DNA of 64,000 bases from DATLLN01 sp963809205 (lineage in GTDB: Bacteria > Actinomycetota > Thermoleophilia > Gaiellales > JAICJC01): NCBI GenBank assembly GCA_963809205.1, contig CAWEIS010000010.1, forward strand, positions 372,001-436,000, read 5' to 3'. Every line of letters starts with the position of its first letter. Positions within the stretch are counted from its first letter, which is position 1. The notes under the pieces are model-generated. The model saw only the letters and a program-made list of their open reading frames with translations. It was not told the origin of the DNA and made no database searches. This document shows positions 1 to 8,168 of this stretch, piece after piece. A program made the translations under genes and the position numbers.

Positions 1-294
1 GCCGGCCGCGATCGCGTAGCGGCCGGGGCCGTGGCCGCAGTGGACGTGGCGGACGAGCCCGACGGCCTCCAGCGTCTCGAGGTTGCGGTAGACGACGGAC
101 GTGTCGAGCGGCGTCGACTCCGCCTCCAGCAGCGCCGTCAGCTCGTCGACGGTGACCAGCGCGCCGGCGGAGAGCAGACCCTGTAGGACGATGCGCCGCG
201 GCGCCGACACCCGGTGGCCGCTGCGCCGGAGGATCCCGAACGCGTCGTCCAGCGTGGTGAATGCGGGGGCGGGCGTTCCCGGAGCCTGCGCCAT
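1..294 (-). CDS. Fur-family metal/peroxide-type repressor, C-terminus cut by window edge
   Basis: The first 98 codons of a Fur-family regulator are visible; the gene runs off the left edge. The winged-helix core is clear: LRRSGHRVSAPRR near residues 23-35, then DTSVVYRNLETLEAVGLVRH, the family's recognition helix and wing. The dimerisation and metal-binding half lies outside the window, so Fur, Zur, Nur or PerR cannot be told apart. It follows the hydrogenase operon in the same direction but has about 70 bases of its own upstream sequence, including a degenerate GGTGC-N6-TTACC element. A nickel- or iron-responsive role beside a [NiFe]-hydrogenase is plausible inference only. Confidence 0.88.
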   Translation of the reverse strand, partial: MAQAPGTPAPAFTTLDDAFGILRRSGHRVSAPRRIVLQGLLSAGALVTVDELTALLEAESTPLDTSVVYRNLETLEAVGLVRHVHCGHGPGRYAIAAG

Positions 295-335
295 GCCGGG
301 AACGTTCCACAGCTGCAGTGCGGTCGCAACAACAT

Positions 336-351
336 GGTGCTCGTGATTACC
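336..351. promoter_or_regulatory. Degenerate copy of the GGTAA-N6-TTACC palindrome upstream of the Fur-family gene
   Basis: GGTGC-tcgtga-TTACC has the same spacing and right half-site as the two perfect palindromes at 14678-14718. It lies just after the stop of the last operon gene and about 45 bases before the Fur-family start. One half-site is degraded, so this may be coincidence. Confidence 0.3.
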
Positions 352-363
352 GGCTGATCGGCT

Positions 364-639
364 TTACGGTAGGACCACCCACAGCCGCGGCGCCAGCTCG
401 ACCAGCAGCTCCGGATCGAGCTCGGCGACGGTCGTCGCAGGATTCCGCTCCATCGCCATCGCCAGCTCGCGCCACGCCAGGGCGACCGAGGCGACGCGCG
501 CCGTCGGCCCCCACCCGGTCGCCGCCTTCAACTCGTCCGCCCGGGAGCGGACGTCGTCCAGCGTCAGGTCGCCGAACGGCCGGTTCGCGCCGCGGATGAA
601 CACCTGCTGCTGCACGATCTCGGCCGCGGTCGCGGTCAT
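364..639 (-). CDS. Small hydrogenase-operon protein of unknown function
   Basis: A 91-residue protein rich in Ala, Arg and Glu with no Cys, no membrane segment and no motif I recognise. Its ATG shares one base with the hypF stop (TGATG), so it is translationally coupled and is the last gene of the hydrogenase operon. The position suggests an accessory or regulatory role in the hydrogenase system, but nothing in the sequence shows one. The composition looks like a two- or three-helix soluble protein. Confidence 0.7.
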   Translation of the reverse strand: MTATAAEIVQQQVFIRGANRPFGDLTLDDVRSRADELKAATGWGPTARVASVALAWRELAMAMERNPATTVAELDPELLVELAPRLWVVLP

Positions 640-2933
640 CAGCCTGCCGCCATCCGGCGAGCGGCGACGGCCGCCTGTCCGTACGAGATCCCGCCGTCGT
701 TGATCGGCAGCCGCTCGGGCGTGACGACGCGCAGGCCGGCGTGGGCGAGTCCGATTGCCACCGACTCGATCAGCCGCCGGTTCTGGAAGACGCCTCCGGC
801 CAGCACGGCGCGGTCGAGTCCCTGCGCGGCGGCGACCCTCGCGCAGGCCTCGACCGTCGCCCGGGCGATCGCGTTGTGGAACCGCCCGGACACGGCCGGG
901 ACGCCGACGCCGTCGGCGAGGTCGGCCGTCACCGCGAGGATCGTCTCGCGGGGGTCGATCACCAGACCGTGAGGCCCGGACTCGAGGTCGACCGGATACG
1001 CGGTGCGCTCGGCGGGGTCCGCCATCGCCTCGAGCTCGATCGCCGCCTGGCCCTCATATGTCACCGCGGCCCGCACGCCGCACATCGCGGCGACCCCATC
1101 GAACAGCCTGCCCATGCTGGTGGTCTGCTGTGAGCCGAGGTCGGAATGGCAGAGCCCGCGCACCTGCTCCCAGGTGCGTCCGTCGACGACCGCCGTCAGG
1201 GCGGGGGGCGGTGCCTGCTCGCCCGTTGCGTCGAGCCATGCGCATGCCATCCGCCACGGCTGGCGCACGGCCTGGGCGCCGCCCGGCATGCGCACCGCCA
1301 GCAGGTGGCCCGCCCGCTGGTAGCCGGCGCAGTCGCCGACCAGCAGCTCGCCGCCCCAGATCGTCCCGTCGTCCCCGTACCCCGTGCCGTCGAAGATTGC
1401 CCCGACGGCTTGGCCGCGCTCCTCGTGCTCGGCCAGCGCGGCGGCGAGATGGGCGTGGTGGTGCTGCACGCCGAGCGTCTCCACGCCCTCGCGCTCGAGC
1501 GCGTACTTCGTGGACAGGTACTCCGGGTGGAGGTCGTGCACGACCGTCTCGGGCGTCACGGCGAACAGGTGCTCGAAGTGCTCGATGCCGTCGATGAACG
1601 ATCGCAACGTCTCGTAATTCTCGAGGTCGCCGACGTGATGGCCGACCCAGGCGCGCTCGTCCTTGGCGAGGCAGAAGGTGTTCTTCTGCTCGGCGCCGCA
1701 GGCCAGGATCGGCCGGGGCGCGACGTCGGGCAGCCGGACGGCCGCGGGCACGAACCCGCGGGAGCGGCGTAGCATCAGCGGCCGGTCGCGGTCGGCGTCG
1801 ACGATGCGCACGACCGAGTCGTCCGTGCGCGTGTGGATCGGCCGGTCGTGCACCAGCAGCAGGTCTGCGATGCCCGCGAGCCTGCGCAGCGCGTCCTCGT
1901 CCCGGTAGCAGATCGGCTCGTCCGAGACGTTGCCGCTGGTCATCACCAGCGGTGCCCCGGCATCGGCGGCCAGCAGGTGGTGCAGCGGCGAGTAGGGGAG
2001 CATGACGCCCAGCTCGGGGGCGCCCGGCGCGACGGCGGGGGCAACCGCCGCCGAGGGCAGCCGCGGCGCGAGCACGATCGGCCGCTCGGGCCGCTCGAGC
2101 ATCGCGCGCTCGCGCGCGCCGAGCAGCACCAGGTCGGCCGCGGCCTCGGCGGAGGCCACCAGCAGCGCGAACGGCTTGTCCTCCCGATGCTTGCGCGACC
2201 GCAGCTCGGCCACAGCGCCGGGATCGCCCGCGAGGCAGGCAAGGTGGTACCCGCCGACGCCCTTGACGGCGACGATTCGGCCGGCCAGCAGCGCCTCGAG
2301 CGCGGCGGCCAGCGGGCCCCCGCCCGGTTGCTCGGGCGAGCCGTCTGCCCGCAGCAGCTTCAGCGACGGCCCGCAGTCGGGGCAGGCGTTGGGCTGGGCG
2401 TGGAACCGGCGGTTGCCGGGGTCGTCGTACTCCGCCTGGCAGCGGGCGCACATCCGGAACCCGGCCATGGTCGTCGACGGCCGGTCATAGGGCACCCGGC
2501 GGACGATCGTGAACCGCGGGCCGCAGTTGGTGCAGTTGATGAACGGGTAGCGGTGGCGGCGGTCGTGCGGATCGAGCAGCTCCTGCAGGCAGTCGCCGCA
2601 GGTCGCCGTGTCCGGCGTGACCGCCGCCCCGGCGACACCGCCCGACGGGCTCTCGACGATCTGGAACCCGGTATGGCCGATCGGCTCCCGTTCCTCGCCC
2701 AACACGCGGTCGATCACGGCCAGCGGCGGCGCCTCGTCTCGCAGGCGCACCACGAACCTGTCGACCACAGTGTCGTCTCCCTCGATCTCGATCAACACGC
2801 CGCGCGAGTCGTTCAGCACGAAGCCGGCCAGGCCGAGCTCGCCCGCCAGCCGGTAGACGTAGGGGCGGAACCCCACGCCCTGCACCGTTCCCTCGACGCG
2901 CAGCCGGGTGCGGCGCTCGACGGTCACGCTCAT
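639..2933 (-). CDS. hypF: HypF carbamoyltransferase, [NiFe]-hydrogenase maturation
   Basis: A 764-residue HypF that makes the carbamoyl-AMP and thiocarboxamide precursor of the active-site cyanide ligands together with HypE. Domains in order: acylphosphatase-like (VQGVGFRPYVYRLA, about 17-30), two paired zinc-finger motifs (C112/C115, C134/C137, C162/C165, C184/C187), a YrdC-like carbamoyl-adenylate domain, and a Kae1/TobZ-like C-terminal domain with the HHHAH motif. Length and order match the family. The ATG at 2933 overlaps the stop of the SIS gene (ATGA); a longer open frame upstream is antisense-like and lacks support. Essential for hydrogenase assembly. Confidence 0.96.
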   Translation of the reverse strand: MSVTVERRTRLRVEGTVQGVGFRPYVYRLAGELGLAGFVLNDSRGVLIEIEGDDTVVDRFVVRLRDEAPPLAVIDRVLGEEREPIGHTGFQIVESPSGGVAGAAVTPDTATCGDCLQELLDPHDRRHRYPFINCTNCGPRFTIVRRVPYDRPSTTMAGFRMCARCQAEYDDPGNRRFHAQPNACPDCGPSLKLLRADGSPEQPGGGPLAAALEALLAGRIVAVKGVGGYHLACLAGDPGAVAELRSRKHREDKPFALLVASAEAAADLVLLGARERAMLERPERPIVLAPRLPSAAVAPAVAPGAPELGVMLPYSPLHHLLAADAGAPLVMTSGNVSDEPICYRDEDALRRLAGIADLLLVHDRPIHTRTDDSVVRIVDADRDRPLMLRRSRGFVPAAVRLPDVAPRPILACGAEQKNTFCLAKDERAWVGHHVGDLENYETLRSFIDGIEHFEHLFAVTPETVVHDLHPEYLSTKYALEREGVETLGVQHHHAHLAAALAEHEERGQAVGAIFDGTGYGDDGTIWGGELLVGDCAGYQRAGHLLAVRMPGGAQAVRQPWRMACAWLDATGEQAPPPALTAVVDGRTWEQVRGLCHSDLGSQQTTSMGRLFDGVAAMCGVRAAVTYEGQAAIELEAMADPAERTAYPVDLESGPHGLVIDPRETILAVTADLADGVGVPAVSGRFHNAIARATVEACARVAAAQGLDRAVLAGGVFQNRRLIESVAIGLAHAGLRVVTPERLPINDGGISYGQAAVAARRMAAG

Positions 2934-4141
2934 CGGGCCGCGGGTGGGTCGTCGACGAGGTTGCGCAACGCGTGGTACGCGGAGGCCTGGGCTTCCTGGA
3001 TCCGCGGGATGTGCTCGGAGCGGCTGATCACGACGTGGTCGGCCAGGCCTTCGGCGGCGACCCGCCCGCCGTCGTACCCGACCAGCGCGATCGTCCCCAG
3101 GCCGCGCCGGCGCGCCTCGGCCAGCGCCTGGATCACGTTGGCCGACCCGCCGGACGTCGAGATCGCAAGCAGCATGTCGTCGGCCTGCCCGTGTGCGATC
3201 ACCTGCCGCGAGAACATCGCCTCGGCACCGATGTCGTTCGCGATCGCGGTGAGGATGGCCGGGTCTTCGGTCAGATCGATCGCGGGCCAGCGCCGCGCCC
3301 CGCTCTGGGGGTTGCGGAAGTCGGCGACGACGTCCATCGCGTCGGTCGCCGACCCGCCGTTGCCGAATGCGAGCAGCCGGCCTCCGCGGCCGAACCGCTC
3401 CAGCAGGTCGCCCGCCGCGGCCACCAGCGCGTCCCGGTTCTCGGTCAGCGTCTGGCGGCGCAGGTCGGCCACCTCGTCGGCCTTCATCAACACCGATCGC
3501 CGGACGTCGTCGACGACGCGCTCGAGGTCGTCCTCCTGCTCGGCCAGGAACGGATAGAGAAAGCTGGAGGCGCCGGCGCCGTGGGTCGGCCGGCGGTCGC
3601 GGCCCTCGAGCAGGCCGCGGTGGTCGAAGAAGACATGCACCAGCTCCCACAGCACGTGGTAGAGCGTCTCGACCAGCTCCTGACGGATCTGGGGATCGGC
3701 AGACGGCGGCTCGAACTCCCACTCGGCGCCGGCCGGCGCGAACGCGATCGTCAGGCATCCGCGTTCGCTGGCGTCGGCCAGCGCCCGTGCCGTCTGGCCG
3801 CCGTCCTCGCCGGTTCCGAAGCCGATCACGATGTCGTCCGGCCGGGCCGTCAGCGCCAGCTGGCCGGTCAGATCGCCTCCCTCCGCGGCCAGCCCGATGG
3901 CCGGCAGCGCCCGCTTGCCGACGATCACGGGGTGGACGAACTCGACGGCGACGTGGCGCGCGTCGGAGCGCGCGGCCGGCGTGCCGCCCAGCGCGATCAG
4001 TCGGCCGCCGCGCGCGAAGCGCTCGGCCATCCGGTGGCAGAGGCGAGCCAGCCGCTCCGCATGCTCGGCGAAGAACGCGCGGTTCGCCTCGGTGCGCCGG
4101 TCGAGCAGCGCGTCGAGCGCATCCGGCGCGGCGGCTCTCAT
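2930..4141 (-). CDS. Tandem SIS-domain protein, phosphoheptose isomerase-like, in hydrogenase operon
   Basis: A 403-residue protein with two SIS (sugar isomerase) domains in a row. The N-terminal copy has a degenerate phosphosugar loop (GGTPAARSDARH). The C-terminal copy has the canonical GNGGSATDA loop followed by STSGGS. GmhA-type enzymes isomerise sedoheptulose-7-phosphate and usually have one SIS domain of about 190 residues. The gene sits between hypB and hypF with ATGA overlaps on both sides. I recall single-domain SIS proteins in other group 1h hydrogenase clusters. No heptose pathway is visible here, so a hydrogenase-specific task is more likely. The substrate is unknown. Confidence 0.85.
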   Translation of the reverse strand: MRAAAPDALDALLDRRTEANRAFFAEHAERLARLCHRMAERFARGGRLIALGGTPAARSDARHVAVEFVHPVIVGKRALPAIGLAAEGGDLTGQLALTARPDDIVIGFGTGEDGGQTARALADASERGCLTIAFAPAGAEWEFEPPSADPQIRQELVETLYHVLWELVHVFFDHRGLLEGRDRRPTHGAGASSFLYPFLAEQEDDLERVVDDVRRSVLMKADEVADLRRQTLTENRDALVAAAGDLLERFGRGGRLLAFGNGGSATDAMDVVADFRNPQSGARRWPAIDLTEDPAILTAIANDIGAEAMFSRQVIAHGQADDMLLAISTSGGSANVIQALAEARRRGLGTIALVGYDGGRVAAEGLADHVVISRSEHIPRIQEAQASAYHALRNLVDDPPAAR

Positions 4142-4818
4142 GCCAGCGCCCGCTCCGGGCGTGCCGCGGCGACCAGCCACTCGCGCCAGGCGTCGATCCC
4201 CTCGCCGGTGCGCGCCGAGACCAGCAGTCGTTGCACCTTGGGATGCACGTGGTCGAGGTGGTACAGGAACGTGTCGAGGTCGTAGTCGAGGTGCGGCAGC
4301 AGGTCGATCTTGTTGACCAGGACGAGGTCGCAGGTGCGGAACATCAGCGGGTACTTGAGCGGCTTGTCCTCGCCCTCGGTGACCGATGAGACCATCACCC
4401 GCACGTCCTCGCCGACCCGGAACTCCGCCGGGCAGACCAGGTTGCCGACGTTCTCGATGACCAGCAGGTCGATCTCGTCCAGCGGCAGCTCGTGCATCGC
4501 CGAGCGCACCATGTTGGCGTCCAGATGGCACTCGCCGCCGAACCCCGGGTCGGTGTTCAGCTGGGTCACCGGCACGTGCAGGCTCGCCAGGCGGTCGGCG
4601 TCCATCGACCCCTGCACGTCGCCCTCCAGCACGCCGACGCGGACGCCGGGCAGCTCGCCGGCGACGCGCTCGAGCAGCGTCGTCTTGCCGGCGCCGGGGG
4701 CGCTCATGAAGTTGACGACGCGCACGCCGTGGCGGTCGAAGTCCTCGCGGTTGGCGCGGGCGATGGTGTTGTTGGCGTCGAGCGCCTCCTCGACGATCTT
4801 CACCTTGGTGCGGTGCAT
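4138..4818 (-). CDS. hypB: HypB GTPase, nickel insertion for [NiFe]-hydrogenase
   Basis: A 226-residue HypB. The P-loop APGAGKTT is at about 40-47, the metal site C97-H98 lies in GGECHLDANMV, and an NKID-type guanine motif is present (VNKIDLL). It delivers nickel with HypA. The N-terminal CxxCGC or His-rich nickel-storage extension found in some HypB proteins is absent. The ATG at 4818 has GAGGAGG about 6 bases upstream and overlaps the hypA end by 19 bases. Confidence 0.95.
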   Translation of the reverse strand: MHRTKVKIVEEALDANNTIARANREDFDRHGVRVVNFMSAPGAGKTTLLERVAGELPGVRVGVLEGDVQGSMDADRLASLHVPVTQLNTDPGFGGECHLDANMVRSAMHELPLDEIDLLVIENVGNLVCPAEFRVGEDVRVMVSSVTEGEDKPLKYPLMFRTCDLVLVNKIDLLPHLDYDLDTFLYHLDHVHPKVQRLLVSARTGEGIDAWREWLVAAARPERALA

Positions 4819-5156
4819 GCTGCCTCCTCGACCTCGATCGACTCGACCTCGAACTCGTCGCCGCCGGCGACGGACACATCGCTGGTCCCGCAGGCCGGGC
4901 ACCAGAACGCAGGGATCTCGATCGCCCATTCGTGCGCGCAGCGGTCGCAGCGCAGCCGGGCGTCGATCAGCTCCTGCTCCAGCCGCGCGCCCTCGCAGAC
5001 GGTGCCCTGGGCGACGAACCCGAAGTAGAACTCGAGCGTGTCGGGGACGACCTGGCGGAGCCGGCCGACTCGCAGGCTGACCACGGTCACCCGGCGGTCG
5101 CCGGCATGCTTGACGACCGTGTTGACGATCGCCCCGCTCAGCGAGAGCTCATGCAC
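4800..5156 (-). CDS. hypA: HypA nickel metallochaperone
   Basis: A 118-residue HypA/HybF. The family binds nickel through the N-terminal Met1-His2-Glu3, so the GTG at 5156 (GTG-CAT-GAG) is preferred over the ATG five codons upstream, which would bury the motif. The structural zinc site is C70/C73 and C86/C89 (CDRC and CPAC). The start overlaps the maturation-protease gene by 8 bases and the end overlaps hypB, so these genes are translationally coupled. It works with HypB to load Ni into the large subunit. Confidence 0.94.
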   Translation of the reverse strand: MHELSLSGAIVNTVVKHAGDRRVTVVSLRVGRLRQVVPDTLEFYFGFVAQGTVCEGARLEQELIDARLRCDRCAHEWAIEIPAFWCPACGTSDVSVAGGDEFEVESIEVEEAACTAPR

Positions 5157-5673
5157 CGACCGGCCCGGCATCCGCCTGGGAGGGCGTCGCGCGCAGCTCG
5201 GCGAGCGTGGTGTGGACGAGCTCGGCGGCTCGGTCGACGGCCTCTGCGACCTCGTTCGACAGGCCGAAGCCGAGCTCCTCGACGTCCACCGGCTCGCAGG
5301 CGATCACGATCACCCGGCCGGGCCACGCCCCGATCGACTTGATGAACCGCAGCACCGTCTGCGGATCCATGCCGTGGGGGTTGATCGTCGAGCCGTCCTC
5401 GATCGCCCCGTCCACGGACTGCTCGTCGGGCTCCATGACGTACAGCGTCCCCGGGTCGCCGCCCTGGCGGCTGACGTCGAGGATGATCAGCGCGTCGTAA
5501 CCGCGCATCACCTCGTAGGCCAGGTCGAGCCCGCCGGTGCCGGCGTCCATCACGGCGACGTCGCCCTGCAGCGGGCGGTCGCGCAGGCGGCGCGCCACCT
5601 CGCCGCCGAACCCGTCGTCGCGCAGCCAGGCGTTGCCCACACCGGCGACGAGGAACCGTAGCTCGCGGGTCAT
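5149..5673 (-). CDS. Hydrogenase maturation endopeptidase (HyaD/HybD family)
   Basis: A 174-residue M52-family peptidase. GVGNAWLRDDGFGG (11-24) carries the first metal ligand, ILDVSR supplies D66 and NPHGMD supplies H100, matching the nickel-sensing triad of HybD with Asp in place of Glu at the first position. It should remove the 19-residue tail that follows the DPCxxCxxH motif of the large subunit encoded at 9023-10801. The start overlaps the previous stop (ATGA). Confidence 0.93.
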   Translation of the reverse strand: MTRELRFLVAGVGNAWLRDDGFGGEVARRLRDRPLQGDVAVMDAGTGGLDLAYEVMRGYDALIILDVSRQGGDPGTLYVMEPDEQSVDGAIEDGSTINPHGMDPQTVLRFIKSIGAWPGRVIVIACEPVDVEELGFGLSNEVAEAVDRAAELVHTTLAELRATPSQADAGPVGA

Positions 5674-6797
5674 TCGACCACCTCCAGCTCGGGTGCGAAG
5701 AAGAACAGGAACCGGCTGGTCTCGCGCAGCAGCTGCTGGCCGGGGTCGCCGTCGATCGTGACGCCGAAGTGCGTCTTGCCGTCGTAGTCGGTGAAGATCC
5801 GCTCGATGGTCGCGACGCGGCCGTCCAGCATCCGGGCGTGCAGGTCGGCGTCGGGAGCCGGGCGGATCCGCACGTGGTCGCCGCGGCGGTAGGTGATGCC
5901 GTCGACCGACGCCGCCTCCTCACCCGCGCTAGGGTCGGTCAGCCCGGGCGGCGCCTCGGGCGGGGAGGTCGTCTCGGGATCGCGCAGCGTCACCCGGCCG
6001 TGGAGGCCGGCGAGCTCGCGGGGCGCGACCGCCGCCGCCCGCTCGACCATCTCCCGCACCGCCGGGTCGGCTCGGGCGATCTCCTCCCGCTCGCCGTCGC
6101 TCAGCACTTGGACATGCAGCAGCAGCGCCTCCTCGATCTCGGTCGAGTCGAACAGCCCACCCTGGCTCTCGGGCGCGATCTGCGGATGGTCGGGCAACAC
6201 GATCGCGGCGCCGACCACCGCCGAGTCGTCGTCGGCGGCCAGCACCGGGAACGTGTTGGCGCCCCCGCACGGCCGCTCGAGCGGTGAGGCGAAGCGCCCG
6301 CCGTCGACGCGCAGCACCGGATGCGTGGAGAGCAGCGAGCGGGCCAGAGCGCCGGCCCGCGACAACCCGTCCTCGCAGGGCGTTCGGTTCTCGATCCGCA
6401 GCACGATCTCGAGCTCGGCGTCCGCGACCGGCTCGGCCCACATCGCGATCGCGACGGACAGCGCGCCCGCCACCGTGGCCTCGCGCTCCAGCCGCGAGCG
6501 GAGATCCACGACGGTCGCGGGCGGTAGGGCCAGGCGCTGCTCCGACGCGCGGTGACCCTCGCCCGCCGGCGCCAGGAACCACACCTCGGCGGCCACGGTC
6601 GCCGCCGCCTCGCAGCGCAGGACGCAGCGCAGCTCCACGTGGTCGTACGTGCTGGCCAGGCCGGCGGCGTAGGCGGGCGGATAGACGATCCCGAACGGCG
6701 TCGGCGTCGCGTTCTTGGTCGCCGTCGGCGTGTACGGATAGAGGGCGTAGCCCTCCCACAGCAGCGCCTCGACCAGCTGGCCGGCGGCGTCAGGCAT
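5670..6797 (-). CDS. Hydrogenase-operon accessory protein, SH3-like C-terminus
   Basis: A 375-residue soluble protein. The N-terminal two thirds have no motif I recognise. The C-terminal 90 residues (GDHVRIRP..., DGRVATIERIFTDYDGKTHFGV, HFGVTIDGDPG) look like a small beta-barrel of the KOW/SH3 type. The ATG at 6797 (MPDAAGQL) overlaps the previous gene by 8 bases and is preferred to an in-frame ATG 57 bases upstream inside that gene. I believe similar proteins recur in actinobacterial group 1h hydrogenase loci, next to the maturation protease. Role unknown. Confidence 0.75.
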   Translation of the reverse strand: MPDAAGQLVEALLWEGYALYPYTPTATKNATPTPFGIVYPPAYAAGLASTYDHVELRCVLRCEAAATVAAEVWFLAPAGEGHRASEQRLALPPATVVDLRSRLEREATVAGALSVAIAMWAEPVADAELEIVLRIENRTPCEDGLSRAGALARSLLSTHPVLRVDGGRFASPLERPCGGANTFPVLAADDDSAVVGAAIVLPDHPQIAPESQGGLFDSTEIEEALLLHVQVLSDGEREEIARADPAVREMVERAAAVAPRELAGLHGRVTLRDPETTSPPEAPPGLTDPSAGEEAASVDGITYRRGDHVRIRPAPDADLHARMLDGRVATIERIFTDYDGKTHFGVTIDGDPGQQLLRETSRFLFFFAPELEVVE

Positions 6798-7473
6798 CGC
6801 CGGTCCGATCCTCCAGCAGCGAGCGCACGGTCGCATCGAGGGTGGCGTGCGCACCCTGCACCCGGCGGCGCTCGAGCTCCTCGAGCGTCTCGCTGCGCAG
6901 GCCGACCCAGCCGGTGTTCGGGTAGTAGTGCTCGACCGTCTGCCGCCAGACGTCGACGGGCATCCGGAACCCGACGGAGCTCGACCAGGGGATCAGCACC
7001 ATCTGCAGGCCGCCCGCCTCGTTCGGGTAGTAGACGACACCGTTGAAGTGCAGCGCCAGCGGCACCTCGCCATCCTCCAGGGCATCTAGGTACTTGGCCG
7101 CAGCCACCTCGTGGTCGTAGCTGCAGGCGATCGGCACGGCCACCGTGGTCGACCCGGTGAAGGCGGGGACGACGACGTCGAGCTGGCACCAGACCAGCGA
7201 CCGGGTGGTCATCGCCCATCGCTCCGGCGGCCCGAACAGCCCCTCCAGGCGGCGGCGGGCGACATCGTCGTACGTCCGGCGCGCAGGCTCGATCATCACC
7301 TGGATGGTCAGCGCCATCATGTAGACCTCGTGGCCGTCCGGCTCTGCGATCTGCACGTCCAGCAGCAGGGTCGGCGTGGCCGCGTGGCGCACGGTGCGCG
7401 CGCCGAGGACGGCGAACTCCGGCTCGGGAGCGACGCTGCGCTCGGCCTCGGCCGGCGCGGGCCGCCCGCTCAT
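6790..7473 (-). CDS. Hydrogenase-operon accessory protein (possibly DUF6084 type)
   Basis: A 227-residue soluble protein, no signal peptide, beta-rich. It contains PWSSSVGFRMPVDVWRQTVEHYYPNTGW near the C-terminus and a conserved-looking core around FGPPERWAMTTRSLVW. I recall a family of this type (DUF6084) accompanying actinobacterial uptake hydrogenases; that match is from memory and unverified. It is coupled by ATGA overlap to the gene before it and overlaps the gene after it, so co-expression with the hydrogenase is near certain. Confidence 0.75.
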   Translation of the reverse strand: MSGRPAPAEAERSVAPEPEFAVLGARTVRHAATPTLLLDVQIAEPDGHEVYMMALTIQVMIEPARRTYDDVARRRLEGLFGPPERWAMTTRSLVWCQLDVVVPAFTGSTTVAVPIACSYDHEVAAAKYLDALEDGEVPLALHFNGVVYYPNEAGGLQMVLIPWSSSVGFRMPVDVWRQTVEHYYPNTGWVGLRSETLEELERRRVQGAHATLDATVRSLLEDRTGDA

Positions 7474-8168
7474 GCCGTCACCGCCTGCGCGTGCAGGTCA
7501 TCGAAGAACGCGGCGACCGCTTCCTGGACGCGCGAGCCGCCGGAGAGCCCCTCCCAGGTCGCCTTGATGGTGCCGGTCAGCGCGTAGCAGCGGTCGATCG
7601 GCGCGATGGCGAAGGCCGGAGGGTCCGACAGGCGGTTGACGATCAGGCCCTCGATGTCGGGCTCCAACCCCTCCAGCACCGGGTTCAGCTCGACCATCCG
7701 GGTCCACGACGCGAAGTGCAGCTCGCTCTCGGTCGCGCCGCCGGGGCTGGGATAGAGGGCGACCACGCATCCGGCGGTGGTCGACTCCATGAAGAAGGCC
7801 AGGCCGATCGGGATCTGGAAGCTCGCCCAGACGTCGTCCGGCAGCTCGATGTCGGGCAGCCACGCCGTGCGGCTGCCGACCGGCCGGTACTCGGCGTCAC
7901 CCGACCGCAGCGCCCAGCAGCTCTCGCAGACGCAGTCGATCCGCCGCTCGACCAGCTGCAGCAGGTGGCGGTGGTCGTCGGGAATCCCGGTGCCGCAGAT
8001 GTCGCAGCGCTCCGCCGGCCCGGCGTCGGCCTGGGAGGCGGAGCCGCCCCGGGCCATCCCGCGCAGGCCCGAGACCAGCTGCGCGCGCCGGCGGGCGGCC
8101 ACGGCCTGCTCGATCGTCCGCCCTCCGGAGGACCGCCGCGCGCCGTTGCCGCCGCCGTTCTCGCTCAC
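7470..8168 (-). CDS. Hydrogenase-operon Cys-rich accessory protein (possibly DUF5947 type)
   Basis: A 232-residue soluble protein. A CDICG motif near residue 55 and a CVCESC motif about 25 residues later form a likely four- or five-Cys metal site (zinc or Fe-S). The remainder contains DIELPDDVWASFQIPIGLAF and no catalytic motif I know. The GTG start at 8168 overlaps the hhyE stop (GTGA). I recall DUF5947 proteins in this position in Streptomyces hydrogenase clusters (memory, not a search). A role in cluster assembly or electron-carrier maturation would fit but is inference. Confidence 0.75.
   Translation of the reverse strand: MSENGGGNGARRSSGGRTIEQAVAARRRAQLVSGLRGMARGGSASQADAGPAERCDICGTGIPDDHRHLLQLVERRIDCVCESCWALRSGDAEYRPVGSRTAWLPDIELPDDVWASFQIPIGLAFFMESTTAGCVVALYPSPGGATESELHFASWTRMVELNPVLEGLEPDIEGLIVNRLSDPPAFAIAPIDRCYALTGTIKATWEGLSGGSRVQEAVAAFFDDLHAQAVTA

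Noticed and set aside
1833..4285. Long plus-strand frames opposite hypF and the SIS gene
   Set aside because: Shadows of the minus-strand genes; no domain, no ribosome site.
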